A stretch of DNA of 22,827 nt, from contig JAZLCV010000140.1 of assembly GCA_045614365.1 (NCBI GenBank), forward strand, positions 1 to 22,827. The letters are read 5' to 3'. The stretch comes from SIG480 sp045614365 (GTDB lineage: Bacteria; Bacillota; Clostridia; Oscillospirales; JAAYXM01). Position numbers and translations under genes: made by a program. The notes below the pieces were generated by a model. The model was not told the DNA's origin. It saw nothing but the letters and a program-made list of their open reading frames with translations, and did not search any database. Below are positions 6,284 to 14,435 of this stretch, piece after piece. Each line of letters begins with the position of its first letter. The first letter of the stretch is position 1.

Positions 6284-8038
6284 TTAAACATCATACATAC
6301 TGTATAGGCTGTGATACAGACCCTCTTTTTGCATAAGCTCATCGTGGCTGCCCTGTTCGGCAATACCATCCTCGGTAAGAACAAGGATTTTGGTCGCGTT
6401 TTTGATTGTAGTAAGTCTGTGCGCTATGGTAAGCGTGGTTCTTCCTTTCGCAAGCTCAGAAAGGGACTGCTGAATGATATGTTCGCTCTCATTGTCAAGA
6501 GCACTTGTCGCTTCATCCAGAATGAGGACGGGTGGATTCTTGAGGAATACGCGTGCGATGCTTATGCGTTGTTTCTGACCGCCGGAGAGCTTTACACCGC
6601 GCTCTCCTACAAAGGTGTTGTATCCATCGGGAAGCTGAGAAATAAACTCGTGCGCGCCGGCAAGACGTGCCGCGTGTTCTATTTCCTCACGTGTGGCACT
6701 GGGAAGACCGTATTCAATGTTGTCGTAAACCGTTCCGGAGAAGAGATATACATCCTGCTGAACGATGCCTATCTGAGAACGCAGGGATTTGGTGGTGACG
6801 GAACGTATATCAACGCCGTCAACGAAAATCGTACCTTCGGTGACATCGTAAAAACGGGGGATGAGGTTGCACAGTGTGGTTTTTCCGGCTCCGGAGGGTC
6901 CTACAAGGGCAACGTTTTCGCCTTTTTTGATATGCAGATTTATTCCGGTAAGCACGTTTTCACTGCTGTCGCCATAGCGGAAGCTCACATTGTCAAAAAC
7001 AATATCACCGGAAACTGAAGGCAACTGTGCGGCATCGTCGCAGTCCCGTATTTCAATCGGTTCGTCAAGAACCTCGACAAAGCGCTCAATGCCTGTTATG
7101 CCGCGCTGGAACTGTTCGGTAAATTCAACGATTCTGCGTATTGAGGTGAGAAGCGTTGAAACGTAGAGCAGATATGCCATAAAGTCCGGCGGGGTTATAC
7201 GCCCGTGCATCATAAAGAAAGATCCGGCAACCACAACTACTATATACATAAGGCCGTCAAAAAAACGCGTGGTACTGCCAAAGCCTGCCATATAGCGGTA
7301 GGTTTCTTTTTTCGTGTCGAGAAATTCCTCGTTTCCGCGCTCGAATTTTTCACGCTCTATATCTTCGTTGGCAAAAGATTTTACCACGCGCACACCGAGA
7401 AGTGAGTCCTCAACGCTTGCGTTTATTTCACCGAGCTGATTGCGTGAGCGCTTGAATGCGCGGCGCATACGGCGGTTAAAGCGCGTTGAGCAGAAAAGCA
7501 TAACGGGGATAATCGCAAAGATTATAAGTGTGAGCCAGAAATCCGTAGCACAGAGGATTGCAAATGAAACTGCAATTTTTATTCCGGCGATGAAGAATTC
7601 CTCCGGACAGTGGTGTGCAAATTCCGTGATGTCAAAAAGGTCGCTTGTGATGCGCGTCATAAGCTGACCGACCTTGGTGTTGCTGTAATACGAATACGAA
7701 AGCTCCTGCAGATGCGAGAACAAATCGCGGCGCATATCAGTTTCAATTTTTGCGCCCATAACGTGTCCGGTGTTCTGCATAAAGTAGTTCGCAATAACAT
7801 CTATAATGCGAAGTGCAATATAAAGGATACCTACGGATAAGATAGTGCGGACGGTAAGCGCACCCATATCGTTCATACCAAGCTCTGTGAGATAGCGGAC
7901 GATAAGGGGAAGAACGATATCGCATACGGTGGTAAGCATTGCGCAGAAAAGATCGAGAACAAGGATGAGACGGTATTTTTTGAAGTATGGGATAAAGCGC
8001 GAGAGAAGATACCGCGTGCTTTTTTTTGATGTGTTCAT
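6284..8038 (-). CDS. ABC exporter: fused transmembrane and ATP-binding protein
   Basis: A 584-aa half-transporter of the MsbA/LmrA type. The transmembrane region spans about 20-315 with hydrophobic segments near 25-50, 62-85, 148-185 and 262-295. The nucleotide-binding domain has Walker A GPSGAGKTT (380-388), the Q-loop in GIVQQDVYLF, the ABC signature LSGGQ (484-488), Walker B VLILDE (504-509), the D-loop SALD and the switch His540. It should work as a dimer exporting a lipid, peptide or drug; the substrate is not readable from sequence. The ATG overlaps the stop of the upstream DUF4430 lipoprotein gene (ATGA), so the two are translationally coupled. Only one half-transporter gene is present here, so a homodimer is expected. 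Confidence 0.95.
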   Translation of the reverse strand: MNTSKKSTRYLLSRFIPYFKKYRLILVLDLFCAMLTTVCDIVLPLIVRYLTELGMNDMGALTVRTILSVGILYIALRIIDVIANYFMQNTGHVMGAKIETDMRRDLFSHLQELSYSYYSNTKVGQLMTRITSDLFDITEFAHHCPEEFFIAGIKIAVSFAILCATDFWLTLIIFAIIPVMLFCSTRFNRRMRRAFKRSRNQLGEINASVEDSLLGVRVVKSFANEDIEREKFERGNEEFLDTKKETYRYMAGFGSTTRFFDGLMYIVVVVAGSFFMMHGRITPPDFMAYLLYVSTLLTSIRRIVEFTEQFQRGITGIERFVEVLDEPIEIRDCDDAAQLPSVSGDIVFDNVSFRYGDSSENVLTGINLHIKKGENVALVGPSGAGKTTLCNLIPRFYDVTEGTIFVDGVDIRSVTTKSLRSQIGIVQQDVYLFSGTVYDNIEYGLPSATREEIEHAARLAGAHEFISQLPDGYNTFVGERGVKLSGGQKQRISIARVFLKNPPVLILDEATSALDNESEHIIQQSLSELAKGRTTLTIAHRLTTIKNATKILVLTEDGIAEQGSHDELMQKEGLYHSLYSMYDV

Positions 8039-8574
8039 TCGCTTTTCACCTCTTCTTCATAAGAAGATCTCCAGTCACATGTATATGTAAAGGAAATGCT
8101 GTCACCGTGCTCCGGCTTATATTGGCTGTAACTGACATCAGGGCTTTTTCCGTTTACGGTATAAAGCCAGCCGGAGAACTCACCGCAGTCAAGCTCGTAG
8201 AGATTTGATATTCCTTTTATGTATGCTGAGTTGTATGCGGGAGTTTCGGAAAAATCAAGATGCAGCTTTCTCTCACGGACGGTGCGCATGAGAATGTCAA
8301 AAACGCTCTCTCCCGCGTTGAAGCCAACCTCGCACAAACTGATAATCTCACCGTTTTCCGGTAAAAGCGCACGCTTTTCGTCGGAAAGTGTTGATGAAGC
8401 GAGAGCATCATCACAGCGGATTTCGAGCGTGCAGGTGTAATCGTAAGATCCTATTGTGGTGAACAGCTTATCGTTTTGCGCTTCGGGCAAAAAAGGCTCT
8501 TTGGTGCTTCCTGAACACCCTGCAGTGAGCAAAATAAGTAAAACACCAAAGATTAAAACACATAATTTTTTCAT
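8035..8574 (-). CDS. DUF4430 (transcobalamin-like C-terminal domain) lipoprotein
   Basis: A 179-aa protein with a clear lipoprotein signal: MKKL, a leucine-rich core and lipobox LTAGC (Cys20). The mature part matches the DUF4430 pattern: CTLEIRCDDAL at the start, VGFNAGESVFDILMRTV in the middle, then YIKGISNLYELDCGEFSGWLYTVNGKSP and ending HGDSISFTYTCDW. This domain is found in surface proteins of Bacillota and resembles the beta domain of transcobalamin/intrinsic factor; corrinoid binding is documented only for some relatives, so the ligand is open. AAAGGAA precedes the ATG. The stop overlaps the ABC exporter start, which links the two in function or at least in expression. Confidence 0.8.
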   Translation of the reverse strand: MKKLCVLIFGVLLILLTAGCSGSTKEPFLPEAQNDKLFTTIGSYDYTCTLEIRCDDALASSTLSDEKRALLPENGEIISLCEVGFNAGESVFDILMRTVRERKLHLDFSETPAYNSAYIKGISNLYELDCGEFSGWLYTVNGKSPDVSYSQYKPEHGDSISFTYTCDWRSSYEEEVKSE

Positions 8575-8635
8575 TCGTAACCGTTCCTTTCAAATGTTTT
8601 TTTATCTTTTATCTGTTCTCTTTTATCTCTTATCT

Positions 8636-8653
8636 GCCTGAATTCATTCAGGC
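8636..8653. repeat. Short inverted repeat in the divergent intergenic region
   Basis: GCCTGAAT (8636-8643) and ATTCAGGC (8646-8653) form an 8-bp palindrome with a 2-nt centre, between the divergent DUF4430 and hemolysin III genes. It could be an operator for a dimeric regulator; no T run follows on either strand. Next to it (8605-8635) is a TTATCT-rich pyrimidine stretch. Confidence 0.4.
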
Positions 8654-8709
8654 TATGTCCTCCGTAAATGAATGAAGTTTTAAATGTTGGTGAATATTTG
8701 AAATTTTAA

Positions 8710-8738
8710 TTGTAATTTATTAAAAAAAGTGATATGAT
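8710..8738 (+). promoter_or_regulatory. SigmaA-type promoter for the hemolysin III gene
   Basis: The -35 is TTGTAA (8710-8715), the spacer 17 nt, the -10 TATGAT (8733-8738). The predicted start near 8745 rules out the upstream in-frame ATG at 8744 as the start codon. Confidence 0.65.
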
Positions 8739-8779
8739 AAAAGATGCTTTTTCAATGGAACAAAATAAGGAGAAAACTG

Positions 8780-9439
8780 ATGGATAAAAGAGAAAAACTC
8801 GGCATACCGAAGTATACATTAGGAGAAGAACTCGTAAATTCAATATCTCACGGTCTCGGTGCAGTGTTTGGGATAGTTGCACTTGTGCTTTGCGTTGTGT
8901 TCAGCGCACGTCAGGGCGATGCATGGAAGATAGTTTCAAGTGCGATTTACGGTGCGTCGATGATAGTTCTCTATTCAATATCCACTATTTACCACGCGCT
9001 TGGGATAAATCTTGCAAAAAAGGTTTTCAGAACGCTTGACCACTGCAGTATATATTTCCTTATTGCGGGAACGTATACGCCGTATACCCTTGTTGCGATG
9101 CGTGAAAGCAGCGGTGTTGCAATATTCTGCATAGTGTGGGCGGCTGCAATAGTCGGCATCGTGCTCAATGCGATAAATGTCTGCAAATTCCGCGTTGTTT
9201 CAATGATAATATACATTGCAATGGGTTGGGCAATAATTTTATCTGTACGTGATCTTGTCGCATCCGTGCCGCCGGCGGGAGTTATACTTCTCGTAACGGG
9301 CGGAGTGCTTTATACCATAGGAGCGGTGCTTTACGGAATAGGAAAAACAAAAAAGTATATGCATTCAGTTTTCCATTTCCTTGCGCTCGGCGGAAGTGTT
9401 TGCCACTTTATTTCTGTCTTCGCTTATGTTATAATATAG
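8780..9439 (+). CDS. Hemolysin III / YqfA-type integral membrane protein
   Basis: A 219-aa protein with about seven predicted membrane segments. Family marks of the PAQR-like hemolysin III group are EELVNSISHG near the N-terminus, YHALG, LDHCSIYFLIAGTYTPY in the middle and FHFLALGGSVCHF in the last helix; the conserved His and Asp residues likely form the metal site of this superfamily. The start was set at the ATG with AAGGAG (8767-8772) 7 nt upstream, because the earlier in-frame ATG lies on the transcription start. The true role is membrane homeostasis or is unknown; haemolysis is a historical label. The gene is monocistronic with its own promoter and ends 8 bp from the stop of the convergent next gene. 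Confidence 0.9.
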   Translation: MDKREKLGIPKYTLGEELVNSISHGLGAVFGIVALVLCVVFSARQGDAWKIVSSAIYGASMIVLYSISTIYHALGINLAKKVFRTLDHCSIYFLIAGTYTPYTLVAMRESSGVAIFCIVWAAAIVGIVLNAINVCKFRVVSMIIYIAMGWAIILSVRDLVASVPPAGVILLVTGGVLYTIGAVLYGIGKTKKYMHSVFHFLALGGSVCHFISVFAYVII

Positions 9440-9447
9440 GTGTACTT

Positions 9448-9852
9448 TTACAAATCGGCATCAACGCTTATATTTGTAACGCCGTTGCGCTCAAATTCGC
9501 GGATATATGCCTCACGGCGCGGGACAAGCTCGTCGGAGTCGTATGTTCCCTCCGTGATGTCGCGATGGGCAAGCTCTTCAGCGAGTATTTCAAAGAAAAC
9601 GGTGTCTTCATAGTCCATAATGGCTTCGTGAATGCCACCCTCGGAAAATGCCTTTGACGGAAGAATTTCGCCGTCCACCTCTTCAAAGAGAGTGTTCATA
9701 CCAAACTTCGAACACTGGGAGAACAGATAGCTTTCAACCTCGTCGAAATCGGGAATGCGGTCGTTGCCGCGTGCGGAATTGAGAACCCAGTTGCCGATGT
9801 AGGCAAGGTCGAGCAGTCTGCGGAACTGTTTTGTTGTAAAGTCTATATTCAT
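9448..9852 (-). CDS. Conserved hypothetical protein (134 aa)
   Basis: I do not recognise a named family, though it resembles short hypothetical proteins seen in Clostridia and spirochaetes. It has no signal peptide or membrane segment. The N-terminus reads NIDFTTKQFRRLLDLAYIGNWVLN, followed by an acidic helical protein (EEVDGEILPSKAFSEGGIH, then DYEDTVFFEILAEELAHRD). GAGGTG lies 7 nt before the ATG, and a promoter is visible at 9875-9903, so it is probably expressed. Its stop is 8 bp from the hemolysin III stop with no hairpin between, so the two convergent transcripts probably overlap. Confidence 0.75.
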   Translation of the reverse strand: MNIDFTTKQFRRLLDLAYIGNWVLNSARGNDRIPDFDEVESYLFSQCSKFGMNTLFEEVDGEILPSKAFSEGGIHEAIMDYEDTVFFEILAEELAHRDITEGTYDSDELVPRREAYIREFERNGVTNISVDADL

Positions 9853-9874
9853 TTATTTCACCTCGGCTTATACT

Positions 9875-9903
9875 ATTATACAACATATGATTTTCTTTTT
9901 CCA
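9875..9903 (-). promoter_or_regulatory. Probable promoter for the 134-aa hypothetical gene
   Basis: On the minus strand the -10 is TATAAT (9875-9880), with a 17-nt spacer to a weaker -35, TGGAAA (9898-9903; 4 of 6 consensus bases). Confidence 0.5.
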
Positions 9904-9956
9904 CATATAAATTAATTGAAAATAAAATTTTTAAAAATTATCGGGAGATGTAAGTT

Positions 9957-11006
9957 ATGAACAGGATAAATCTTTGCGTGCTTTTCGGCGGTGCATCAAG
10001 TGAGCATGAGATATCCTTAAAATCCGCGTCAAGTGTTCTGCGCGGACTTGATACGGAAAAGTATAATATAACAACAATAGGAATAACAAAGCAAGGGGAT
10101 TGGTTCTATCTTCCTTCGGTTACCCCCGATGAGGTTATTGGAAATTCGTGGCAGAATGCAGAAAAAGAACCTTGTACAGTATCGGTCAGCCGTTCGGGAC
10201 GCGGAATTCTTTGCATCGGTTCCGGCAGACTTATTCCCGTCGACGTTGTTTTTCCGGTGATTCACGGCGAAAATGGCGAGGACGGAAGGCTTCAGGGACT
10301 TTTTGAGCTCGCCGGTATTCCGTGCGTGGGACCGGGCTGTCTCTCCAGTGCCGTATGCATGGATAAATCCGTAACAAAGCTCATTGCCGCAACAACCGGC
10401 GTACGTCAGGCAGACTGGGTGCTTGTCACTGATAAAAATTGGTCGGAGAAAAAAATTGCCGAGATAGAAATCAAGTTCACCTATCCGGTATTTATAAAAC
10501 CTGCGGGGACAGGATCTTCTGTGGGTACTGCAAAGGCAACCGACAGAGCTGAACTCATCTCGGGGATTGAAGCTGCACTTCCGTTCGGCGGTAAGGTGCT
10601 GGTCGAAGAATATATCAACGCACGTGAGATTGAAACTGCGGCGCTTGGCAACGGAGAGCCGGAAATATCCGTTTGCGGTGAGGTTGTTGCTTCCCGTGAG
10701 TTTTACTCATATGAATCAAAATATCTTGACGGAACATCGGAAATAGTGATCCCCGCAAAACTTCCGGAGGAAACATCGGAAAAAATACGTTCATATGCAA
10801 AGAATATATATATGGCGCTTGGTTGCTGCGGTCTTTCAAGGGTTGACTTTTTTATAGATAAGACAAACGGGGGAATAGTGTTCAATGAGATAAACACCAT
10901 CCCGGGATTTACAGATATAAGTATGTATGCAAAGCTTTTTGCAGCGAGCGGTATAGAGTTTCCGGAGCTGCTTGACAGAATCATTGCGTGTGCATTGGAG
11001 GCGTAA
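9957..11006 (+). CDS. ddl: D-alanine--D-alanine ligase
   Basis: This 349-aa ATP-grasp enzyme joins two D-alanines for the peptidoglycan stem peptide. The N-terminal motif LFGGASSEHEISLKSA and the HGENGEDG turn are typical of Ddl, as are CMDKSVTK before the ATP-grasp domain, the glycine-rich loop FIKPAGTGSSVGTAKA, EEYINAREIE, and the metal/substrate site FNEINTIPGFTDISMY near the C-terminus. Length is normal. GGGAGATG precedes the ATG. It is followed after 3 bp by murI, giving a D-Ala-D-Ala and D-Glu supply pair. A van-type D-Ala-D-Lac ligase is unlikely here because no vanH/vanX genes are adjacent, though specificity is not proven by these motifs. Confidence 0.94.
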   Translation: MNRINLCVLFGGASSEHEISLKSASSVLRGLDTEKYNITTIGITKQGDWFYLPSVTPDEVIGNSWQNAEKEPCTVSVSRSGRGILCIGSGRLIPVDVVFPVIHGENGEDGRLQGLFELAGIPCVGPGCLSSAVCMDKSVTKLIAATTGVRQADWVLVTDKNWSEKKIAEIEIKFTYPVFIKPAGTGSSVGTAKATDRAELISGIEAALPFGGKVLVEEYINAREIETAALGNGEPEISVCGEVVASREFYSYESKYLDGTSEIVIPAKLPEETSEKIRSYAKNIYMALGCCGLSRVDFFIDKTNGGIVFNEINTIPGFTDISMYAKLFAASGIEFPELLDRIIACALEA

Positions 11007-11009
11007 GAA

Positions 11010-11810
11010 ATGGATAACCGTGCAATCGGTGTTTTCGATTCGGGCCTTGGAGGGCTCACCGCTGTTGCTGAGATAATGAGAATTTTGCCGAATGAGAGAA
11101 TTGTATACTTCGGAGATACTGCGCGCGTTCCCTACGGCACGCGTTCGCGTGAGACGATAATACGCTATGTCCGCGAGGATATTGACTTTCTGCGAGGTTT
11201 TGATATAAAGGCGGTTATTATGGCGTGCGGAACGGCAAGCTCGGTGTCGCTGCCGCGCATACGCGAAATTTATGATATACCGATAATAGGTGTTGTGGAG
11301 CCGGCATCACGGGCGGCGTGCAATGCCACAAAAAACTCGAAGATAGGAATAATAGGAACAAGCGCAACGGTAAAAAGCCGCTCTTATGAGCGCGAAATAC
11401 TTACCGTTTGCCCGGATGCGGAGATTTACACCGCAGCATGTCCTCTTTTTGTTCCGCTTGTTGAAAACGGAAGGACAAATCCGGATGATATTGTTCTCGC
11501 AACGATGGTTGAAGAATATCTCACGCCGATAAGAAATGAAGGTGTAGACACTCTTATTATGGGATGTACGCATTATCCGATCATAGAGCGGGCAATTGCG
11601 CGCTTTATGGGAAACAGTGTTACGCTTATAAACCCGGGGCGTGAAGCGGCAAAGTTTTTGCAGGAATGCGGAGAAATAGAAAAAAGTGATGCGCTGGCAG
11701 ACTATCGTTTCTTTGTTTCGGATGACCGGGACGGATTTATGGAAAACGCATCGAAATTTCTTGGCGGTAAGCTTTGCGGAGAAGTGCAGATTGCATCTGC
11801 GGGAAAATAA
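11010..11810 (+). CDS. murI: Glutamate racemase
   Basis: This 266-aa cytoplasmic enzyme makes D-glutamate for peptidoglycan. The N-terminus has IGVFDSGLGGLTAV and YFGDTARVPYG. The first catalytic Cys lies in MACGTASS, where the usual ACNTA motif has Gly in place of Asn. The second catalytic Cys is in MGCTHYPII. GIIGTSATVKS between them is also typical. The RBS GGAGG overlaps the end of ddl (10997-11001), so the genes are tightly coupled. The Asn-to-Gly change appears, from memory, in several Clostridia MurI proteins and should not by itself mean loss of activity. Confidence 0.93.
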   Translation: MDNRAIGVFDSGLGGLTAVAEIMRILPNERIVYFGDTARVPYGTRSRETIIRYVREDIDFLRGFDIKAVIMACGTASSVSLPRIREIYDIPIIGVVEPASRAACNATKNSKIGIIGTSATVKSRSYEREILTVCPDAEIYTAACPLFVPLVENGRTNPDDIVLATMVEEYLTPIRNEGVDTLIMGCTHYPIIERAIARFMGNSVTLINPGREAAKFLQECGEIEKSDALADYRFFVSDDRDGFMENASKFLGGKLCGEVQIASAGK

Positions 11811-11830
11811 ATAAAAGGAAGTTTTATCAG

Positions 11831-12271
11831 ATGAAAAAGGATGTTATAATTACAATACGCGGTCTTCAGACTTATGAAGATATGAGCGATGATAATGTTG
11901 AGCTTGTGACGAATGGGCGTTTTTACAACAAGGGCGGATGCTATTATGTTTCGTATAAGGAAAGCGAGCTTACGGGTCTTGGCAACACCACGACAACCGT
12001 GAAGATTGAGAAGGATAAGGTTACTGTAATCCGCTTCGGTGATCTTGAATCGCATATGATTTTTGAAGAGGGGCAGAAGCATATTTCGTATTATGATATG
12101 GGCTTCGGCGGACTTACGGTTGGTGTAAACACGCGCAGTATCGACAAAAATCTGACAGATGCCGGTGGAAATATGCAGATAGATTACGCTATGGAAATCA
12201 ACAATTCGGTGGCGGGTGAAAGCAAGCTGTGTATGGATATACGCGAAGCTTCATCTGAAATTGCGAATTGA
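11831..12271 (+). CDS. DUF1934 (YwiB-like) beta-barrel protein
   Basis: A 146-aa soluble protein with the DUF1934 layout: an N-terminal strand DVIITIRGLQTYE, ELVTNGRFYNKGGCYYVSYKESELTGLGNTTTTVKI, RFGDLESHMIFEEGQKHISYYDMGFGGLTVGVNTRSI, and a C-terminal strand IDYAMEINNSVAGESKLCMDI. The family has a lipocalin-like small beta-barrel fold and no established function. The start was set at the ATG with AAAGGAAG 10 nt upstream; the frame extends further upstream but only into murI. It sits 20 bp after murI and 22 bp before the S41 protease, so it probably shares the cell-wall operon. Confidence 0.8.
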   Translation: MKKDVIITIRGLQTYEDMSDDNVELVTNGRFYNKGGCYYVSYKESELTGLGNTTTTVKIEKDKVTVIRFGDLESHMIFEEGQKHISYYDMGFGGLTVGVNTRSIDKNLTDAGGNMQIDYAMEINNSVAGESKLCMDIREASSEIAN

Positions 12272-12293
12272 ATAAAAAACGGAGGATAAGATA

Positions 12294-13781
12294 ATGAAAG
12301 GAAAAATTTCAAAAAGCATAGCACTCATTCTTGCAGTTGTGATGTCGCTCTCCCTTTGTGCGTTTGCGGCTGAGGTGGATTATGGCAAGAAGCTTGATGA
12401 AGCGTTGGAGCTGTATAAGAACAACGGGCTTTATTCCAACAACGAAACAGATTATGTCCGCGAGGCTCTCCTTGAAATGTTCGAGGAGGATGCAGAGTTG
12501 TTTTACAAGCTTGTAAACAAAATTTACGGGCGTGACGACAGATATTCAAAGTATATGACTCCTGAAAAATACGAGGAGTCGTATGAACAGACGAATTCCA
12601 TGGTAGGTATCGGCGTTGTGATCACCACAACGGATGACGGTTATCTCACCGTTCAGAGCCTTATGGACGGTCCGGCAAAGGCTGCCGGAATTCTTCCGGG
12701 TGATAAAATCATTGAGGCTGACGGTATGGATATGACCGGATATCTTCCGGCAGAAGCGGGTGCGTTCATCCGCGGTAAAGAGGGGACGAACGTAAAGCTT
12801 AAAATCCTCCGCGGTGAGGAAATTCTCGAGCTTTATGTCCGCCGTGCAAAGGTTGCAACATCGGATGTAACCTCTGCGTACATAAGCGACAAGATAGGTT
12901 ATATCGAGCTTTCATATTTCCACGGAATCAACACCTTTATAGACTTTATGGAAGTATATGATGATTTTGAGGAAAAGGGCGTAAATACAATAATTCTTGA
13001 CCTTCGAAACAATCCCGGCGGTGAGCTTAACTGCCTTGTCAATATTATGGACAACGTAATACCAGAAAAGGAAGTTCCGTATCTTATGGCATGGCAGACA
13101 AAGCCTTTTCTTGTAAAAACCTTCCTTTCTGAGGGATATGGCTGGGAGTTTAACAAGTTCATCATCCTTGTAAACGGTCAGACTGCATCCGCTGCAGAAA
13201 TTATGGCGGGATGCATGCAGGATCTTGGATATGCCGTAATTGTCGGTGAGAAAACCTTCGGCAAGGGCCTTGGTCAGCGCCATATCCAGACGAGCGACGG
13301 CGATGAGGCAATTATCACGGGCCTTGAGCTTAAGCTTCCGGTGCGCGGCTCATATGACGGAGTGGGTATTACACCGGATTACAAGGTTTCGATGAAGCTT
13401 ACGCCGTATAAGCTTCCGTATCTTCGTGAACTTAAGAAGAACACCGATGCAAGCAAGATAAAGACAGATAATGTCCGCGCGATTGAGGAAAGACTCAAGT
13501 GCCTTGGATATTTTTACGGCGAGGCGGATGATGAGTGGGATAAGAGAACCGTTCATGCAATAAACCTCTTCTGCCGCGAAAACAATCTTCCGCAGATAGG
13601 ATCTGTCTGCAAGTGGGAGCTTATAGAGCAGATTGACCACGCAACGCAGAATTTAAAGTATAAGTACGTTGCAGAGGATAAACCGCTTGATAAGGCAATC
13701 GAGCTTGCCGAAAAGTTTGCAGCATCCGATAAAAAAGCAGTCCGCACAGACAGTAGCAAAATAAACTTCAACGGAAATTGA
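12294..13781 (+). CDS. Secreted S41 (C-terminal processing) protease with PDZ and peptidoglycan-binding-like domains
   Basis: A 495-aa protein. Residues 1-26 form a signal peptide ending AFA. A helical N-terminal region follows, then a PDZ domain (about 100-180; VGIGVVITTTDDGYLTV, GILPGDKIIEADG). The S41 catalytic domain has LDLRNNPGG (236-243), the nucleophile Ser299 in GQTASAAE and the general-base Lys324 in EKTFGKGLGQ. Residues about 395-440 (VRAIEERLKCLGYF, DKRTVHAINLFCREN) look like a peptidoglycan-binding-1 repeat. The family cuts C-terminal tails of envelope proteins. Together with ddl and murI upstream this suggests a cell-wall role. GGAGG precedes the ATG. A strong terminator follows the stop. 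Confidence 0.92.
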   Translation: MKGKISKSIALILAVVMSLSLCAFAAEVDYGKKLDEALELYKNNGLYSNNETDYVREALLEMFEEDAELFYKLVNKIYGRDDRYSKYMTPEKYEESYEQTNSMVGIGVVITTTDDGYLTVQSLMDGPAKAAGILPGDKIIEADGMDMTGYLPAEAGAFIRGKEGTNVKLKILRGEEILELYVRRAKVATSDVTSAYISDKIGYIELSYFHGINTFIDFMEVYDDFEEKGVNTIILDLRNNPGGELNCLVNIMDNVIPEKEVPYLMAWQTKPFLVKTFLSEGYGWEFNKFIILVNGQTASAAEIMAGCMQDLGYAVIVGEKTFGKGLGQRHIQTSDGDEAIITGLELKLPVRGSYDGVGITPDYKVSMKLTPYKLPYLRELKKNTDASKIKTDNVRAIEERLKCLGYFYGEADDEWDKRTVHAINLFCRENNLPQIGSVCKWELIEQIDHATQNLKYKYVAEDKPLDKAIELAEKFAASDKKAVRTDSSKINFNGN

Positions 13782-13799
13782 TGTCGCAAAAATACAATG

Positions 13800-13838
13800 C
13801 ACCCGAAGTGAAATATTAACTTTCACTTCGGGTGTTGT
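13800..13838. terminator. Intrinsic terminator shared by convergent genes
   Basis: CACCCGAAGTGAAA (13800-13813) pairs with TTTCACTTCGGGTG (13821-13834), a perfect 14-bp stem with a 7-nt loop, followed by TTGTTTT on the plus strand. On the minus strand it is followed by a T-rich stretch (TTGTATTTTTG), so it can also end the SLOG-like transcript. Confidence 0.88.
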
Positions 13839-13887
13839 TTTGGTTTGTCAGAAGAAAAAGCGTAAGATCCCTATTCTTCAAGTGCAG

Positions 13888-14394
13888 TTATCTATGTGCA
13901 CCGTATCCGTATGTCTTTTGTTGTTTTGCAACCGAAAGGCTTTTCAGCATTTCAGGTGTCGGAGAAATGGGTTCCAGCATAAGGTTATAAATTTTCTTGC
14001 TGCTCATATCGATGTCGCGAAAAGAAGATAGATTATAGTCATATATCCCTATGATGTCGGAAAAGGATAGCATCATACGGTAACATGCTGCGATTGCGAA
14101 TCGTTCGGCTTCAAAGGCAAGCTCACGAAAGAAAAGGAGCTCAAATTCCGGTCTGAATTCATCGAACAGTGAACAGTCTTCCCAAAATGACAGCAGTATT
14201 TTGCATTTTATGTGCGGATATTCAGATTTGGCTTTTGCAAGTTCGCCGGCTACAGTAAGGGCAAAGTTCCCATAACCGTAAATGACAAAGGCATCAACTT
14301 TATCCCATAAAATTGCAGATCTGATAAAGTTTTCTATTGCCGGAATGCAGTCATTTCCAGTATTGAAATCCCCTATAATTGCGCATGTTGTCAT
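13888..14394 (-). CDS. Divergent SLOG-superfamily-like (DUF1273-type) small protein
   Basis: A 168-aa protein. From memory it matches the small Clostridia family with an N-terminal strand F/CxIIGHR, then a VxxFxxGxxGxFD block, an AxxxKxxYPxI block and a late AIxxNYxMxxxSD block. Here the equivalents are TTCAIIGDFNT (the usual GHR is replaced by GDF), VDAFVIYGYGNFALTVAGELAKAK, SEYPHIKCKILLSF and FAIAACYRMMLSFSDIIGIY. SLOG domains bind nucleotide-type ligands in many contexts; the loss of the canonical GHR suggests altered or lost binding. The ATG was chosen because GGAGGGG lies just upstream. The frame stays open to 14559, but those codons overlap the terminator and RNA copy B. The gene is the only one downstream of copy B. 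Confidence 0.62.
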   Translation of the reverse strand: MTTCAIIGDFNTGNDCIPAIENFIRSAILWDKVDAFVIYGYGNFALTVAGELAKAKSEYPHIKCKILLSFWEDCSLFDEFRPEFELLFFRELAFEAERFAIAACYRMMLSFSDIIGIYDYNLSSFRDIDMSSKKIYNLMLEPISPTPEMLKSLSVAKQQKTYGYGAHR

Positions 14395-14435
14395 CTGCTT
14401 CCCCTCCGTGAACAAAAATTTCGTCAGGTATGTAA

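Noticed and set aside
8605..8635. TTATCT-rich tract as a tandem repeat
   Set aside because: The units are irregular and few; more likely a simple pyrimidine-rich 5' untranslated stretch.
8744..8779. Upstream in-frame ATG for the hemolysin III gene
   Set aside because: It coincides with the predicted transcription start and has no RBS; the ATG at 8780 has AAGGAG at good spacing.
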